In this document: one piece after another, positions 8,746-15,024 of the stretch
How positions within the stretch are numbered: the first letter of the stretch is position 1
Layout: every line of letters begins with the position of its first letter
NCBI GenBank assembly: GCA_036258055.1
Contig: DATAEK010000259.1
Span: forward strand, 1-21,605
DNA: 21,605 bases
Direction: 5' to 3'
DNA from: DATAEK01 sp036258055
GTDB taxonomy: Bacteria; Acidobacteriota; Vicinamibacteria; Vicinamibacterales; 2-12-FULL-66-21
Position numbers and translations under genes: made by a program
Notes under the pieces: generated by a model
Seen by the model: only the letters and a program-made list of their open reading frames with translations
What the model was told of the DNA's origin: nothing
Databases searched by the model: none

Positions 8746-8850
8746 CGAGGCTTCCGCCTTCGCGCGAAGCGCTACGGCGAGACATTCCGCGACGTCCGCC
8801 TCCGCTTGCGCGCGAGCTTCGGCGGGACCTTGGCGAAGGCGGGAAGCTCG
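8746..8850. repeat. long imperfect hairpin inside the molybdenum hydroxylase operon
   Basis: The only real gap in the operon (8735-8861) holds two 18-nt arms, CGAGGCTTCCGCCTTCGC at 8746-8763 and, on the other side, a sequence at 8833-8850 whose complement is CGAGCTTCCCGCCTTCGC. They pair over nearly all bases, with one bulge on each side. The space between carries two similar units on the same strand, CGAAGCGCTACGGCGAGAC (about 8764-8782) and GCGAGCTTCGGCGGGAC (about 8812-8828). The look is that of a dispersed intergenic repeat. It is close enough to the ribosome binding site of the next gene (GGAG, 8851-8854) to affect expression of the FAD subunit. Confidence 0.6.
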
Positions 8851-8861
8851 GGAGAATCGCA

Positions 8862-9866
8862 ATGCAAAGCTTCGAGTGGGTAGACGCGACGTCAGTAGAG
8901 GAGGCCGCGTCGATGCTCGCCGCGCGAGGGCCGGGAGGCCCGGTCGTGGCGAAGGCCGGCGGCATCGATTTGGTTGACCTCCTGAAAGAGGGAATCGTGC
9001 GGCCATCGCGTGTCGTCAATCTCAAGTCGATCGCTGGGCTCGATCGGATTGCGGTCGACGATACCGGCGCGCTGACGTTGGGAGCGCTCGTCACATTGGC
9101 GCGGATCGAAGCCGCGCCAGAGGTTCTCCGTCGCTTTCCGGCGCTGGCGGACGCCGCCCGGCACGCCGCCACCCCTCAAGTGCGGAACGCCGCGACTATC
9201 GGCGGTAACCTGCTGCAGCGCCCGCGCTGCTGGTATTTCCGCAGTGCGCTTTTCCATCGAGAAGGCGCCGACCCTGCGGCCGCGGCACGTGAGGGCGAGA
9301 ACCAATACCACGCGATTTTCGACAACGCGCGCTCGGCCATGGTGCACGCGTCCACGCCGGCGACGGCACTCGTCGCCCACGGCGCCGAAGTCGTCCTGAC
9401 GGCGGACACCGGCCGGTCGCGCTCGGTGCCGGTGAAGGATTTTCTGTTGCCGCCCGACGCCGCACGAGATCGCGATGCGGACATTCGGCCGAACGAAGTG
9501 CTCACGGCCGTCAGGGTTCCTGCTCCGCCGGCTGGCACGCGCGCCGCGTATCACAAGCAGACCGAGCGTGACAGCTACGACTGGCCGATCTGCGATGTCG
9601 CCGTGATCCTGGCTACTGCAGGTGACAGCGTTCGCGATGCCACTATCGTTCTCGGCTGGGTGGCGCCCACGCCACGGCGTGCCTTCGAGAGCGAGCGGAT
9701 CCTGCACGGTAAGCGAGTCACCGAAGGCATCGCGCGCGAGGCCGCCAGGGCGGCGGTGGCTGACGCCACCCCCCTGGCGAAGAACGCTTACAAGGTGCCG
9801 GTGCTCGAGACGGTCGTACGTCGCACGATTCTCGCGGCCGCCGGGATGCCGGCAGGCGCGGGATGA
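8862..9866 (+). CDS. FAD-binding subunit of a xanthine dehydrogenase/aldehyde oxidase-type enzyme
   Basis: This 334-residue subunit binds FAD and receives electrons from the [2Fe-2S] subunit. The first FAD-binding stretch is VVAKAGGIDLVDLLK (28-42) and the second ATIGGNLLQR (111-120). A CO-dehydrogenase flavoprotein C-terminal domain follows from about residue 215. The segment RPRCWYFR (120-127) is typical of the branch that includes E. coli PaoB, where a cysteine-rich insertion holds a [4Fe-4S] cluster. Here C123 remains, but the following loop (about 128-146) has no cysteine at all, so a [4Fe-4S] cluster seems unlikely. GGAG lies seven bases before the ATG. The gene ends in an ATGA overlap with the next small gene. 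No xdhC/paoD-type Mo-cofactor insertion chaperone is nearby. Confidence 0.93.
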   Translation: MQSFEWVDATSVEEAASMLAARGPGGPVVAKAGGIDLVDLLKEGIVRPSRVVNLKSIAGLDRIAVDDTGALTLGALVTLARIEAAPEVLRRFPALADAARHAATPQVRNAATIGGNLLQRPRCWYFRSALFHREGADPAAAAREGENQYHAIFDNARSAMVHASTPATALVAHGAEVVLTADTGRSRSVPVKDFLLPPDAARDRDADIRPNEVLTAVRVPAPPAGTRAAYHKQTERDSYDWPICDVAVILATAGDSVRDATIVLGWVAPTPRRAFESERILHGKRVTEGIAREAARAAVADATPLAKNAYKVPVLETVVRRTILAAAGMPAGAG

Positions 9867-10087
9867 TGTCGAGCACCGACGCGGTCCCCGAGGTGTGTTG
9901 CCAGCTGCGCGCGAAAGGAGCGGGTGTGGCGTACGGCGAGCCGGTGCAGTGGGAGAGCGGCTATTACCCGAACGCCGTCTTCTGGTGCCTGCGGACTGCC
10001 GAGCCGATAGGGCCAGACGACGGGCTGGTGCATCCGCACGCCTGTATCAAGACTCGCTCGTGCTGGCGTCAACGGTTAACGAACTGA
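9863..10087 (+). CDS. small conserved-looking Cys-containing protein of the molybdenum hydroxylase operon
   Basis: This 74-residue product has no function I can name. It starts at an ATG overlapping the TGA of the FAD subunit (ATGA), so it is translationally coupled to it; a second ATG three bases on is an alternative. There is no signal peptide or membrane segment. Cysteines are at 12, 13, 42, 61 and 67, with conserved-looking surroundings: VFWCLRTAEPIGPDD and VHPHACIKTRSCW. The spacing would allow four cysteines to bind a metal or iron-sulfur cluster; that is inference. Similar small proteins with a WCL, a GPDD-x-x-x-HPHxC and a final C are, to my memory, seen beside such operons in Acidobacteriota, but no search was run. 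Its last 19 nt overlap the end of the convergent gene. Confidence 0.65.
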   Translation: MMSSTDAVPEVCCQLRAKGAGVAYGEPVQWESGYYPNAVFWCLRTAEPIGPDDGLVHPHACIKTRSCWRQRLTN

Positions 10088-10765
10088 TAGAGCCGCTCAT
10101 CGTAAGGCGCGCCGATGAACGGCTGGAGATCGTTGCGAAAATCCAGCGTGTGCTGAGCGCTCACGTGGGCGTCGAATGCCTGCCGGTTTTCGAAGACCTC
10201 GATGAGGTGAAAGTGGTTAGTGGTCGGTGACTGACTGAGCAAAGCGAATGTGTGGACCCCGGAATCGATGGCGCTGTTGCTCACGAATGTATCGAGCACC
10301 GGAAGGGCCTGGCCGACGAACTGGGGGTCGACATCGACGTGGGTGATCACGAAGATCTGACGTGACTCCGCGTGGCCAGTGCGAGGATTCACCGTCCCGG
10401 CGAGCAGATTTGCCGTCCCGTTCATCGAGAGGCGCCTCCAGCAGAGGCGCCAGCTCGGTGAAGATGGCCTGAGTCGCCGACGAGCTCTTGTAATCCGCGA
10501 ACGCTTGCGCACTGGCCCAAATCTCGAACAGGGCGAAGAAGTTGGGGCGGTCGGCCTGTTGCAGCACATCGAAGCGAATGACCCCGGGTGCGGCCAGGCT
10601 GAGCGAAGCCAGATCATCGAGCACTCCGCTTCCGGCTTTGGTGTCCGCTGGCTTGAACTCGCCATAGACGACGAACTGCTGGTCGGACTGAGCCCGCGCT
10701 GGTCCGGCGAAGCTGGAGAGCGCGACGACAAATAGGAATACCAATCCCCATCGAGTCTTGGACAT
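10069..10765 (-). pseudogene. secreted two-domain antibiotic biosynthesis monooxygenase-like protein, frameshifted
   Basis: The reading frame starts at the ATG 10765, with GGAG eight bases upstream, and encodes a signal peptide (residues 1-25, ending ARA) and a first ABM-type ferredoxin-like domain (about 28-115: FVVYGEFKP, PGVIRFDVLQQ, FALFEIWASAQAFADYKSS). After LLEAPLDER the frame loses sense. A second ABM-type domain (RQIFVITHVDVDP, FALLSQSPTTNHFHLIEVFEN, AFDAHVSAQHTLDF) continues in the frame one base away, up to the TGA at 10069. The 697-nt span is one base more than a multiple of three, so a single extra base explains it. The likeliest site is the CCC run (plus strand) at 10417-10419. 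Repaired, the protein would have 231 residues. It could be a true mutation, an assembly error, or programmed shifting, in that order of decreasing or equal likelihood. Confidence 0.75.
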
Positions 10766-10850
10766 AGGTCATTCTCCGTTGGTAGCAGGGCGCGGAACGA
10801 AAACGAAGTCGCCGGCTACGGCTCCCGCACGATCGCGGCCGCGAACCACA

Positions 10851-10876
10851 CCCTACCTGCCCCACCTGCCCCACAC
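10851..10876. repeat. short C/G-rich tandem repeat
   Basis: Between the two minus-strand genes a 9-nt unit, ACCTGCCCC, is present about two and a half times in tandem (plus strand). On the minus strand, which is the transcribed RNA sense, it gives three runs of at least three G and further GG pairs, so it could form a weak G-quadruplex. It is 37 nt downstream of the preceding stop codon and may be no more than low-complexity spacer. Confidence 0.35.
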
Positions 10877-10912
10877 GACCTCGCTCGAGGCTCGCTGCGG
10901 CCGCAACCTTCC

Positions 10913-11581
10913 TCAGTCAGACGTATGCGCCGCAGGATGCGTCGTCGGGCCGCGGTGGTGTTCGCACGTCACCGCGGGGTTGAACTGGGCGAACACCCCG
11001 TTCGGGTTCTCGCGATAAATCCACACGTGCCGATCGAAGTGTGTCTCGAACATGTGCGCTTCATCGACCGCCGTCTTGGGATCATCGACCATCGCGTCAT
11101 ACTTCACGCCGTAGAACGAAGGCGGATCGGTATGACCTGCCGCGCGCCACGCGGCGGTGAACACCAGGTTCTCGACCGCCATCAACTGCAGCGAGCCGTC
11201 CGCCTGTGGCTCGTAGATCAGAATGCTCGGCTTCCGGAAGTCGGTATGCGTACCGACGCCGTTGACGCGCGGTGAAGGCGGCGCCGTGACGCCGAGCAGG
11301 TCGGGGCGGAAGTAGTGAATGCCCATCGCTCCCAGCGAGGCCGGGCGGCCCATCATGGCGGCGGTTTCGCAGAGGTTGAACGGATCGCGGATGTAGCCTT
11401 CGGCGAGCGCCACGTTGACGTCGCGGAACCGCTCGGTCGCCTGGCGCACCTCGTCGAGGGTCGGCTCGCCGGGCCCTGGGGCCGGCCGCGCACTGGACTT
11501 CGACACCATGCCGGCTGCAACGGCGGCTGCCAGCGAGAGAGCGGCGATGCCCGCGATCACGAATGTGCGTCGGGTCTTCAT
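10913..11581 (-). CDS. secreted protein of unknown function
   Basis: This 222-residue protein begins with a basic and hydrophobic leader (MKTRRTFVIAGIAALSLAAAVAAG), so it is exported or membrane-anchored. The remaining sequence is well conserved in appearance but without a domain I can name: YIRDPFNLCETAAMMG, GAMGIHYFRPDLLGV, KPSILIYEPQADGSLQLMAVE, and the C-terminal HVWIYRENPNGVFAQFNP and TCEHHRG. The two cysteines, many histidines near the C-terminus and the final HxxH-like cluster could bind metal or form a disulfide. An in-frame start 25 codons upstream is not supported; the ATG at 11581 has AGGAGG five bases before it. The gene lies 147 nt upstream of the ABM-like gene on the same strand and could share a transcript with it. 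Confidence 0.85.
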   Translation of the reverse strand: MKTRRTFVIAGIAALSLAAAVAAGMVSKSSARPAPGPGEPTLDEVRQATERFRDVNVALAEGYIRDPFNLCETAAMMGRPASLGAMGIHYFRPDLLGVTAPPSPRVNGVGTHTDFRKPSILIYEPQADGSLQLMAVENLVFTAAWRAAGHTDPPSFYGVKYDAMVDDPKTAVDEAHMFETHFDRHVWIYRENPNGVFAQFNPAVTCEHHRGPTTHPAAHTSD

Positions 11582-11835
11582 TGGTCCTCCTGGGCCCGGT
11601 CTCGGCTTGCGCCGTCGCCTCCGGGCGCCTCTGTCGGAGCACGCCTCTGAAGACAACCGACCTATGGTGGAAGGGCGGCTCCGGCCGGGATCCGCCGATC
11701 GAGTTCAGCAGATTTTACTGCAGACCTTAGACGTAGGTAGGGGCGTTCGGTTCAGGGGTCACACTATCAAGCGCCGGGCGCCTCGCGAGCCGACGCGTCA
11801 GCGGATGAAACGCCGGAAAGGCGAAATAGACCAAC
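11582..11835. other. gap of 254 nt between two minus-strand genes
   Basis: No gene was found. On the minus strand, just after the upstream gene's stop, a short CGCC/GGCG hairpin at 11811-11823 followed by TTT could be a weak terminator. A G/C-rich inverted pair (GGCGG and CCGCC) lies at about 11673-11695. The promoter of the downstream secreted gene should be here, but no clear -10/-35 pair was seen. Confidence 0.35.
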
Positions 11836-12309
11836 TCACCCCGAAGGTTTCACGGTGAGCGAGGCAAGATCGAACGACGCCGTATCGATCACAAACTTGG
11901 TGACTTTGGCTCCTTTGGGCACACGGAAGGAGAACGAGCACGAGAACGTGGACAATGATTCAATCTCGCCAAACGACTGCGCGGTGTTGTAGACCTTGCC
12001 GCCGTCGTCCACAAGCGTGGGCTTCGGCAGCATTCCTTGCTTGAACCCCGGCAGGACCTTGAAATCGACCTTGACGGTCGCGAACTCGACGGTCGTGTCA
12101 CCAGGTTTGATCACGCCGCGCTGCGTGTTCGCACCTGGCGGACAGTCCGACAACCCGACGGTCGTTGCGTGCGTTACCCCGGCGACAGTCACTTCAAGGC
12201 CTTTATAGATCTGGGGCGCCGGCGCTGCTGATTGGACGAGCGTGCCGACCAGAAGAGCAGTACCAAACAAGCAGCAAGGGCAGACAGAGAGAAGATACTT
12301 CTTGCGCAA
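11836..12309 (-). CDS. small secreted protein of unknown function, beta-rich
   Basis: The 157-residue product has a signal peptide (MRKKYLLSVCPCCLFGTALLVGTLVQSAA), which holds three cysteines, and a mature part of alternating beta-strand-like segments: LEVTVAGVTH, TTVEFATVKVDFKVLPGF, TFSCSFSFRVPKGAKVTKFVID, DLASLTVK. This resembles the DUF4352-like immunoglobulin fold by shape, but I cannot make a firm assignment. The only available start is TTG at 12309, which has GAGG at about nine bases and places a normal leader at the N-terminus. It lies 87 nt downstream of the HD-domain gene on the same strand, in which gap an inverted repeat occurs. Function and partners are not shown by the sequence. 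Confidence 0.75.
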   Translation of the reverse strand: MRKKYLLSVCPCCLFGTALLVGTLVQSAAPAPQIYKGLEVTVAGVTHATTVGLSDCPPGANTQRGVIKPGDTTVEFATVKVDFKVLPGFKQGMLPKPTLVDDGGKVYNTAQSFGEIESLSTFSCSFSFRVPKGAKVTKFVIDTASFDLASLTVKPSG

Positions 12310-12343
12310 CGAAAGCCTCGGGACGTAGTTCAGAAAGGTCAGA

Positions 12344-12386
12344 GTTCAAAGCGAATACCAATTCGTCTCAACTTTGGACTTTGAAC
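12344..12386. repeat. inverted repeat between two minus-strand genes
   Basis: GTTCAAAG at 12344-12351 and CTTTGAAC at 12379-12386 are perfect complements, separated by 27 nt. A second copy-like piece, CTTTGG, lies at 12372-12377. The element begins 11 nt downstream of the HD-domain gene's stop codon and is 35 nt upstream of the next start. It could be an attenuator-like hairpin or a repeat remnant. Confidence 0.4.
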
Positions 12387-12396
12387 TGCCGACTTT

Positions 12397-13242
12397 TTAG
12401 AGCGGCCGATCAGGGAACATCATCGTTCGCCACATGTGCGCAACCGGGCTGTTGTCGTACCCGATGCCCTCCTTCGGCTGCTTGAACTGGCGTCCGATGA
12501 TGTCGACAAATGGGTCGATCGAGACCTTCTGATTCGGATCGAAGGAATACAGATCGTTGACCGTTACCAGGCGCGGCAGTTCGTACCACTTGTGGTTCCG
12601 GACCCACTTGTAGTTCTGCTCGAGGTACGGCTCCGGCTTGTAGTCCTCCCCGAAGGTGTTGAGGTACATCTCGGGATATTCGTAGCCGTACTTTTCGTCC
12701 GGATAGAACCGCAGCGTCTGGTGATGTCGAATCGCAAAGGTCACCTTCTCCGAGACGTACGGCTCGACGATCTGCGCGCCCCACCAGCCGTGATCGACTT
12801 TAACCAGCGCATGCACGGTGTCGTGCATCAAGCAGGCAAAGATGATCTCCTCGGGCATGCCGGTCTTGAGCGCGCGTGTGGCGCTTTGGAGTACGTGATT
12901 GGCCGGCGCGAACCGCTTCTCGAAGAATTCGAGCAGTGTCGGCCGATCAGACATCTTCGCCAGCAGCCCCCGTGGTTGTCCGTCGCGGCCGCTGGCATTG
13001 AAGATACTCCCTGCGCCGCGGCGCACGCCGCTCCGCTTGGCATTCTGCTCCTCGATCTCCGCCATCGTCGGGTACTTCGGCGCCTGGCCGCCTTGGATCG
13101 CCTGTGCGACGACCTCGTCGAGCGACTCTTCCATGTACGCCTCGAGCGCGTCTGCCTTCTGCTCCGAGGTCATGAGCGCCACCGCGGCCGCCCCGCCGAG
13201 GCTCGCAATGAAGACGCGACGATCGATTTCCAAGGTGGGCAT
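12397..13242 (-). CDS. exported HD-domain / inositol oxygenase-like metal protein
   Basis: This 281-residue protein begins with a short leader containing DRRVFIA and GGAAAVALM, a weak twin-arginine (Tat) signal. The main part shows the HD-superfamily pattern: H116 in ANHVLQSATRA, the H140-D141 pair (CLMHDTVHA), D150-H151 (VDHGWWGAQ), H173-H174 (IRHHQTLRFYPDE) and a later aspartate in VTVNDLYSFD. These would bind one or two metal ions. The arrangement resembles myo-inositol oxygenase and HD phosphohydrolases, so hydrolysis or oxygen-dependent cleavage are both possible; the substrate is unknown. The ATG at 13242 is preferred to an in-frame upstream start because AAGGGGG lies seven bases before it and the Tat-like leader follows directly. 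Upstream, in its likely leader, is a nested inverted repeat. Confidence 0.8.
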   Translation of the reverse strand: MPTLEIDRRVFIASLGGAAAVALMTSEQKADALEAYMEESLDEVVAQAIQGGQAPKYPTMAEIEEQNAKRSGVRRGAGSIFNASGRDGQPRGLLAKMSDRPTLLEFFEKRFAPANHVLQSATRALKTGMPEEIIFACLMHDTVHALVKVDHGWWGAQIVEPYVSEKVTFAIRHHQTLRFYPDEKYGYEYPEMYLNTFGEDYKPEPYLEQNYKWVRNHKWYELPRLVTVNDLYSFDPNQKVSIDPFVDIIGRQFKQPKEGIGYDNSPVAHMWRTMMFPDRPL

Positions 13243-13280
13243 TGGTTCCCCCTTCTGGCGCCCCGCCACGCAGAGTCCGC

Positions 13281-13333
13281 GTCGGGCACCCCGCTTCTAG
13301 CGGCCAGTGGGCTTTACCGCTTTGGTGCCCGAC
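13281..13333. repeat. nested inverted repeat in a divergent intergenic region
   Basis: A perfect 10-bp inverted repeat, GTCGGGCACC at 13281-13290 and GGTGCCCGAC at 13324-13333, surrounds a second perfect hairpin, CCGCT-TCT-AGCGG at 13291-13303, directly stacked on the left arm. The rest of the loop (13304-13323) is G/C-rich and could form a weak third stem. It lies between the HD-domain gene (minus) and the membrane protein gene (plus), 39-91 nt ahead of the HD gene start, where it might be in the 5' leader or act as an operator. It may also be a dispersed genome repeat. Confidence 0.6.
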
Positions 13334-13414
13334 CTGGGCCGTGCCGCACAAGATGCGCCTTTCGCGGCAGACCCGTCAAGTCCTGAATCCGTCGAGTTCG
13401 ATCCCGCGTTCCCG

Positions 13415-13443
13415 ATGGCATAGCTGGCGTTCGGCGCTAGACT
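13415..13443 (+). promoter_or_regulatory. promoter of the small membrane protein gene, likely leaderless
   Basis: TAGACT at 13438-13443 is a good -10 hexamer and ATGGCA at 13415-13420 matches four of six bases of a -35, with 17 bp between them. Transcription would begin about seven bases beyond the -10, at or next to the ATG at 13451. No ribosome binding site precedes that ATG. Confidence 0.45.
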
Positions 13444-13450
13444 TTCTTTC

Positions 13451-13900
13451 ATGAACGAACAGGCGGAGGGAGTGGCGAACGTTCCGGGGATCGGACCCGA
13501 TGCGGTCGCCGCGGATCCATCACGCCCGCCGCGTCCCCTCGGGCTCTGGATCCTCACGCTCGCGCTCTTCGCGAGCCCGCTCGTCAACGCGCTCGCGCTC
13601 TTCCTCGGTCGGCACTGGCTCAACTTCGGCAGCACGCGGACGTGGGACGCGTTCGTCTACTTCGTAATCGCGCCGATCGTGGGCACGCTCATGGCGCGGC
13701 GGCACGAGCGCGCGCGGTTCTCGATCTACGTCTTCCTGTCGTGTGAGATCCTGCGCGCCTGGCGCATCCATTCGCCGGCACTCGGAGTGCTCGCCTTGGG
13801 CGCGATCCTCTACCTGCAGACTCCAGCGGCCCGCCGGTTCCATCCTTCGGTCGATCCGCGGCGCGTGCTCGAGCGCATCCGGCTGCGGCGGGCTAGCTGA
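13451..13900 (+). CDS. small integral membrane protein of unknown function
   Basis: The 149-residue protein has a 28-residue hydrophilic start, then hydrophobic segments at about residues 31-52 (LGLWILTLALFASPLVNALALFL), 68-81 (FVYFVIAPIVGTL) and 107-123 (ALGVLALGAILYLQ), with positively charged stretches between (MARRHERAR) and at the C-terminus (many Arg). Three or four membrane crossings are likely. I do not recognise the family. The ATG at 13451 lacks a ribosome binding site, but a -10 hexamer eight bases upstream suggests leaderless translation. It is transcribed away from the HD-domain gene. No partner gene follows in an operon; the next plus-strand gene is more than 300 nt away. Confidence 0.75.
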   Translation: MNEQAEGVANVPGIGPDAVAADPSRPPRPLGLWILTLALFASPLVNALALFLGRHWLNFGSTRTWDAFVYFVIAPIVGTLMARRHERARFSIYVFLSCEILRAWRIHSPALGVLALGAILYLQTPAARRFHPSVDPRRVLERIRLRRAS

Positions 13901-14222
13901 GCGTCTTCGACGGGAACTCTTTCCGCCGCCGATTCGCACAGCGCGAACGGGGCGTACCTCTCATAGAGGGATTTCGTTGGTCATCGGCACGGCAGCGGGT
14001 GGCCCTCAATGACTCTTCGCTGAAAGGCGTTCGGTCATTGCTCATTCGGCGCTCTGTTTTGTCGGTTGAAGGGGAGGCAAGACCACTGTTCATCCGGTGT
14101 CCGCCTGGCGTGATCAGTGCTCCAATGGATTGATCATGGCGTGCGAGATCGACACCATCTCCCCTCTGCGATGTCCAACATGGTCGATTCAGCGCGAGCT
14201 CGACCAGGATACTATCGACGTC
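13901..14222. other. gap of 322 nt with no recognised gene
   Basis: Only weak structure is visible: a 7-bp inverted repeat, CAATGAC at 14007-14013 and GTCATTG at 14034-14040. A TACTAT hexamer at 14210-14215 could be the -10 of the next gene. Open frames on both strands run through here, but they read as shadows with no domain sequence. Confidence 0.4.
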
Positions 14223-14846
14223 GTGCGAGTCCAGGAGCGAGGTTCCCGCACGCCGCGTCGCGTGCTCGCCATCGCGTGCGTCGCGATGGCGCTCATGCCG
14301 GTGTCCGGCAGTCGCGCGGGACAGGCGCGCGCGGCTCGGACCGTCTGCGATCCGGAGGAAGAGGCGCTTTTCGTCTGCGAGACGAACCGCAAGGAAAAAT
14401 ACCTCGCCATCTGCGCGGTGGAGGCGGAGGTCGGGAAGCGCTGGAGCGCCGTGCAGTATCGCTTCGGCCCCGAGGATCGCGCGGAGCTCGTGTATCCCGA
14501 AGACGCACGCCAGGGCGCCTCGAAGATGTTCTTCTCGCACGTCGCAGAAGGCACGATCTACAAAGTGTCGGTCCGGTTCCGGTCCGGCGGCTTCACCTAT
14601 GTGATCGAATCGTCCGGTGACTCGGCGAGCGATCCCGTCGGCGATGGCGCGGCGGGCGTCACCGTGACGGATGCCACCGGCAAGAAGGTCGCGCAGATCA
14701 TGTGCATCGAGCGGCCGACGATGCTCGCGCCGTATCTGCAGCGCGCGCTGGCCTGCGATCAGGAGAATCCGTACGGGAAAGCCGCCTGCGGAGATCAACC
14801 GTACCGGATCCGTCACGCCAAAGCGCCGCGCAAGCCCGCACGGTGA
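14223..14846 (+). CDS. secreted Cys-containing protein of unknown function
   Basis: Taking the GTG at 14223, the product has 207 residues, with a basic start and hydrophobic leader (RRVLAIACVAMALMPVSGSRAG, cleaved near ARA). The mature part has paired-looking cysteines: CDPEEEALFVCET, then AICAVEAEVG, then MCIERP and the C-terminal ACDQENPYGKAACGD. This spacing suggests disulfides in an exported protein. A central YRFGPEDRAELVYPED and a beta-rich segment (IYKVSVRFRSGGFTYVIES) look conserved, but I cannot place the family. The start is uncertain: GTG 14097 and ATG 14136 are in frame, but would put a long polar stretch before the leader. The GTG is at the expected distance from a TACTAT -10 for a leaderless mRNA. 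Confidence 0.7.
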   Translation: MRVQERGSRTPRRVLAIACVAMALMPVSGSRAGQARAARTVCDPEEEALFVCETNRKEKYLAICAVEAEVGKRWSAVQYRFGPEDRAELVYPEDARQGASKMFFSHVAEGTIYKVSVRFRSGGFTYVIESSGDSASDPVGDGAAGVTVTDATGKKVAQIMCIERPTMLAPYLQRALACDQENPYGKAACGDQPYRIRHAKAPRKPAR

Positions 14847-15024
14847 ATGGTGCCCGGGTAGACTCCTCCCGCGTCTTCGCCGGCCACGGTCGTCGCGCGG
14901 CGCGCCGAGCTCATTTGGACCCACCCGCCCGTATGGCATGACAGATTGCGATGGGTCTCGTACGCAACGCTGGTGTCGGCCTGAAGCCGCGCTTGCGAGT
15001 CGATGACTGAGGGAAGCGAGAAAG

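Noticed and set aside
7091..9172. A long open frame of almost 700 codons on the minus strand across the Mo and FAD subunit genes
   Set aside because: It lies opposite two well-supported genes, reads as Arg/Ala/Gly-rich text with no domain, and crosses a gene boundary. It is an effect of high GC on the complementary strand.
13960..14133. Plus-strand open frame reading LIEGFRWSSARQ and onward ahead of the secreted gene
   Set aside because: There is no start signal or domain, and the text is like other noise frames in the gap.
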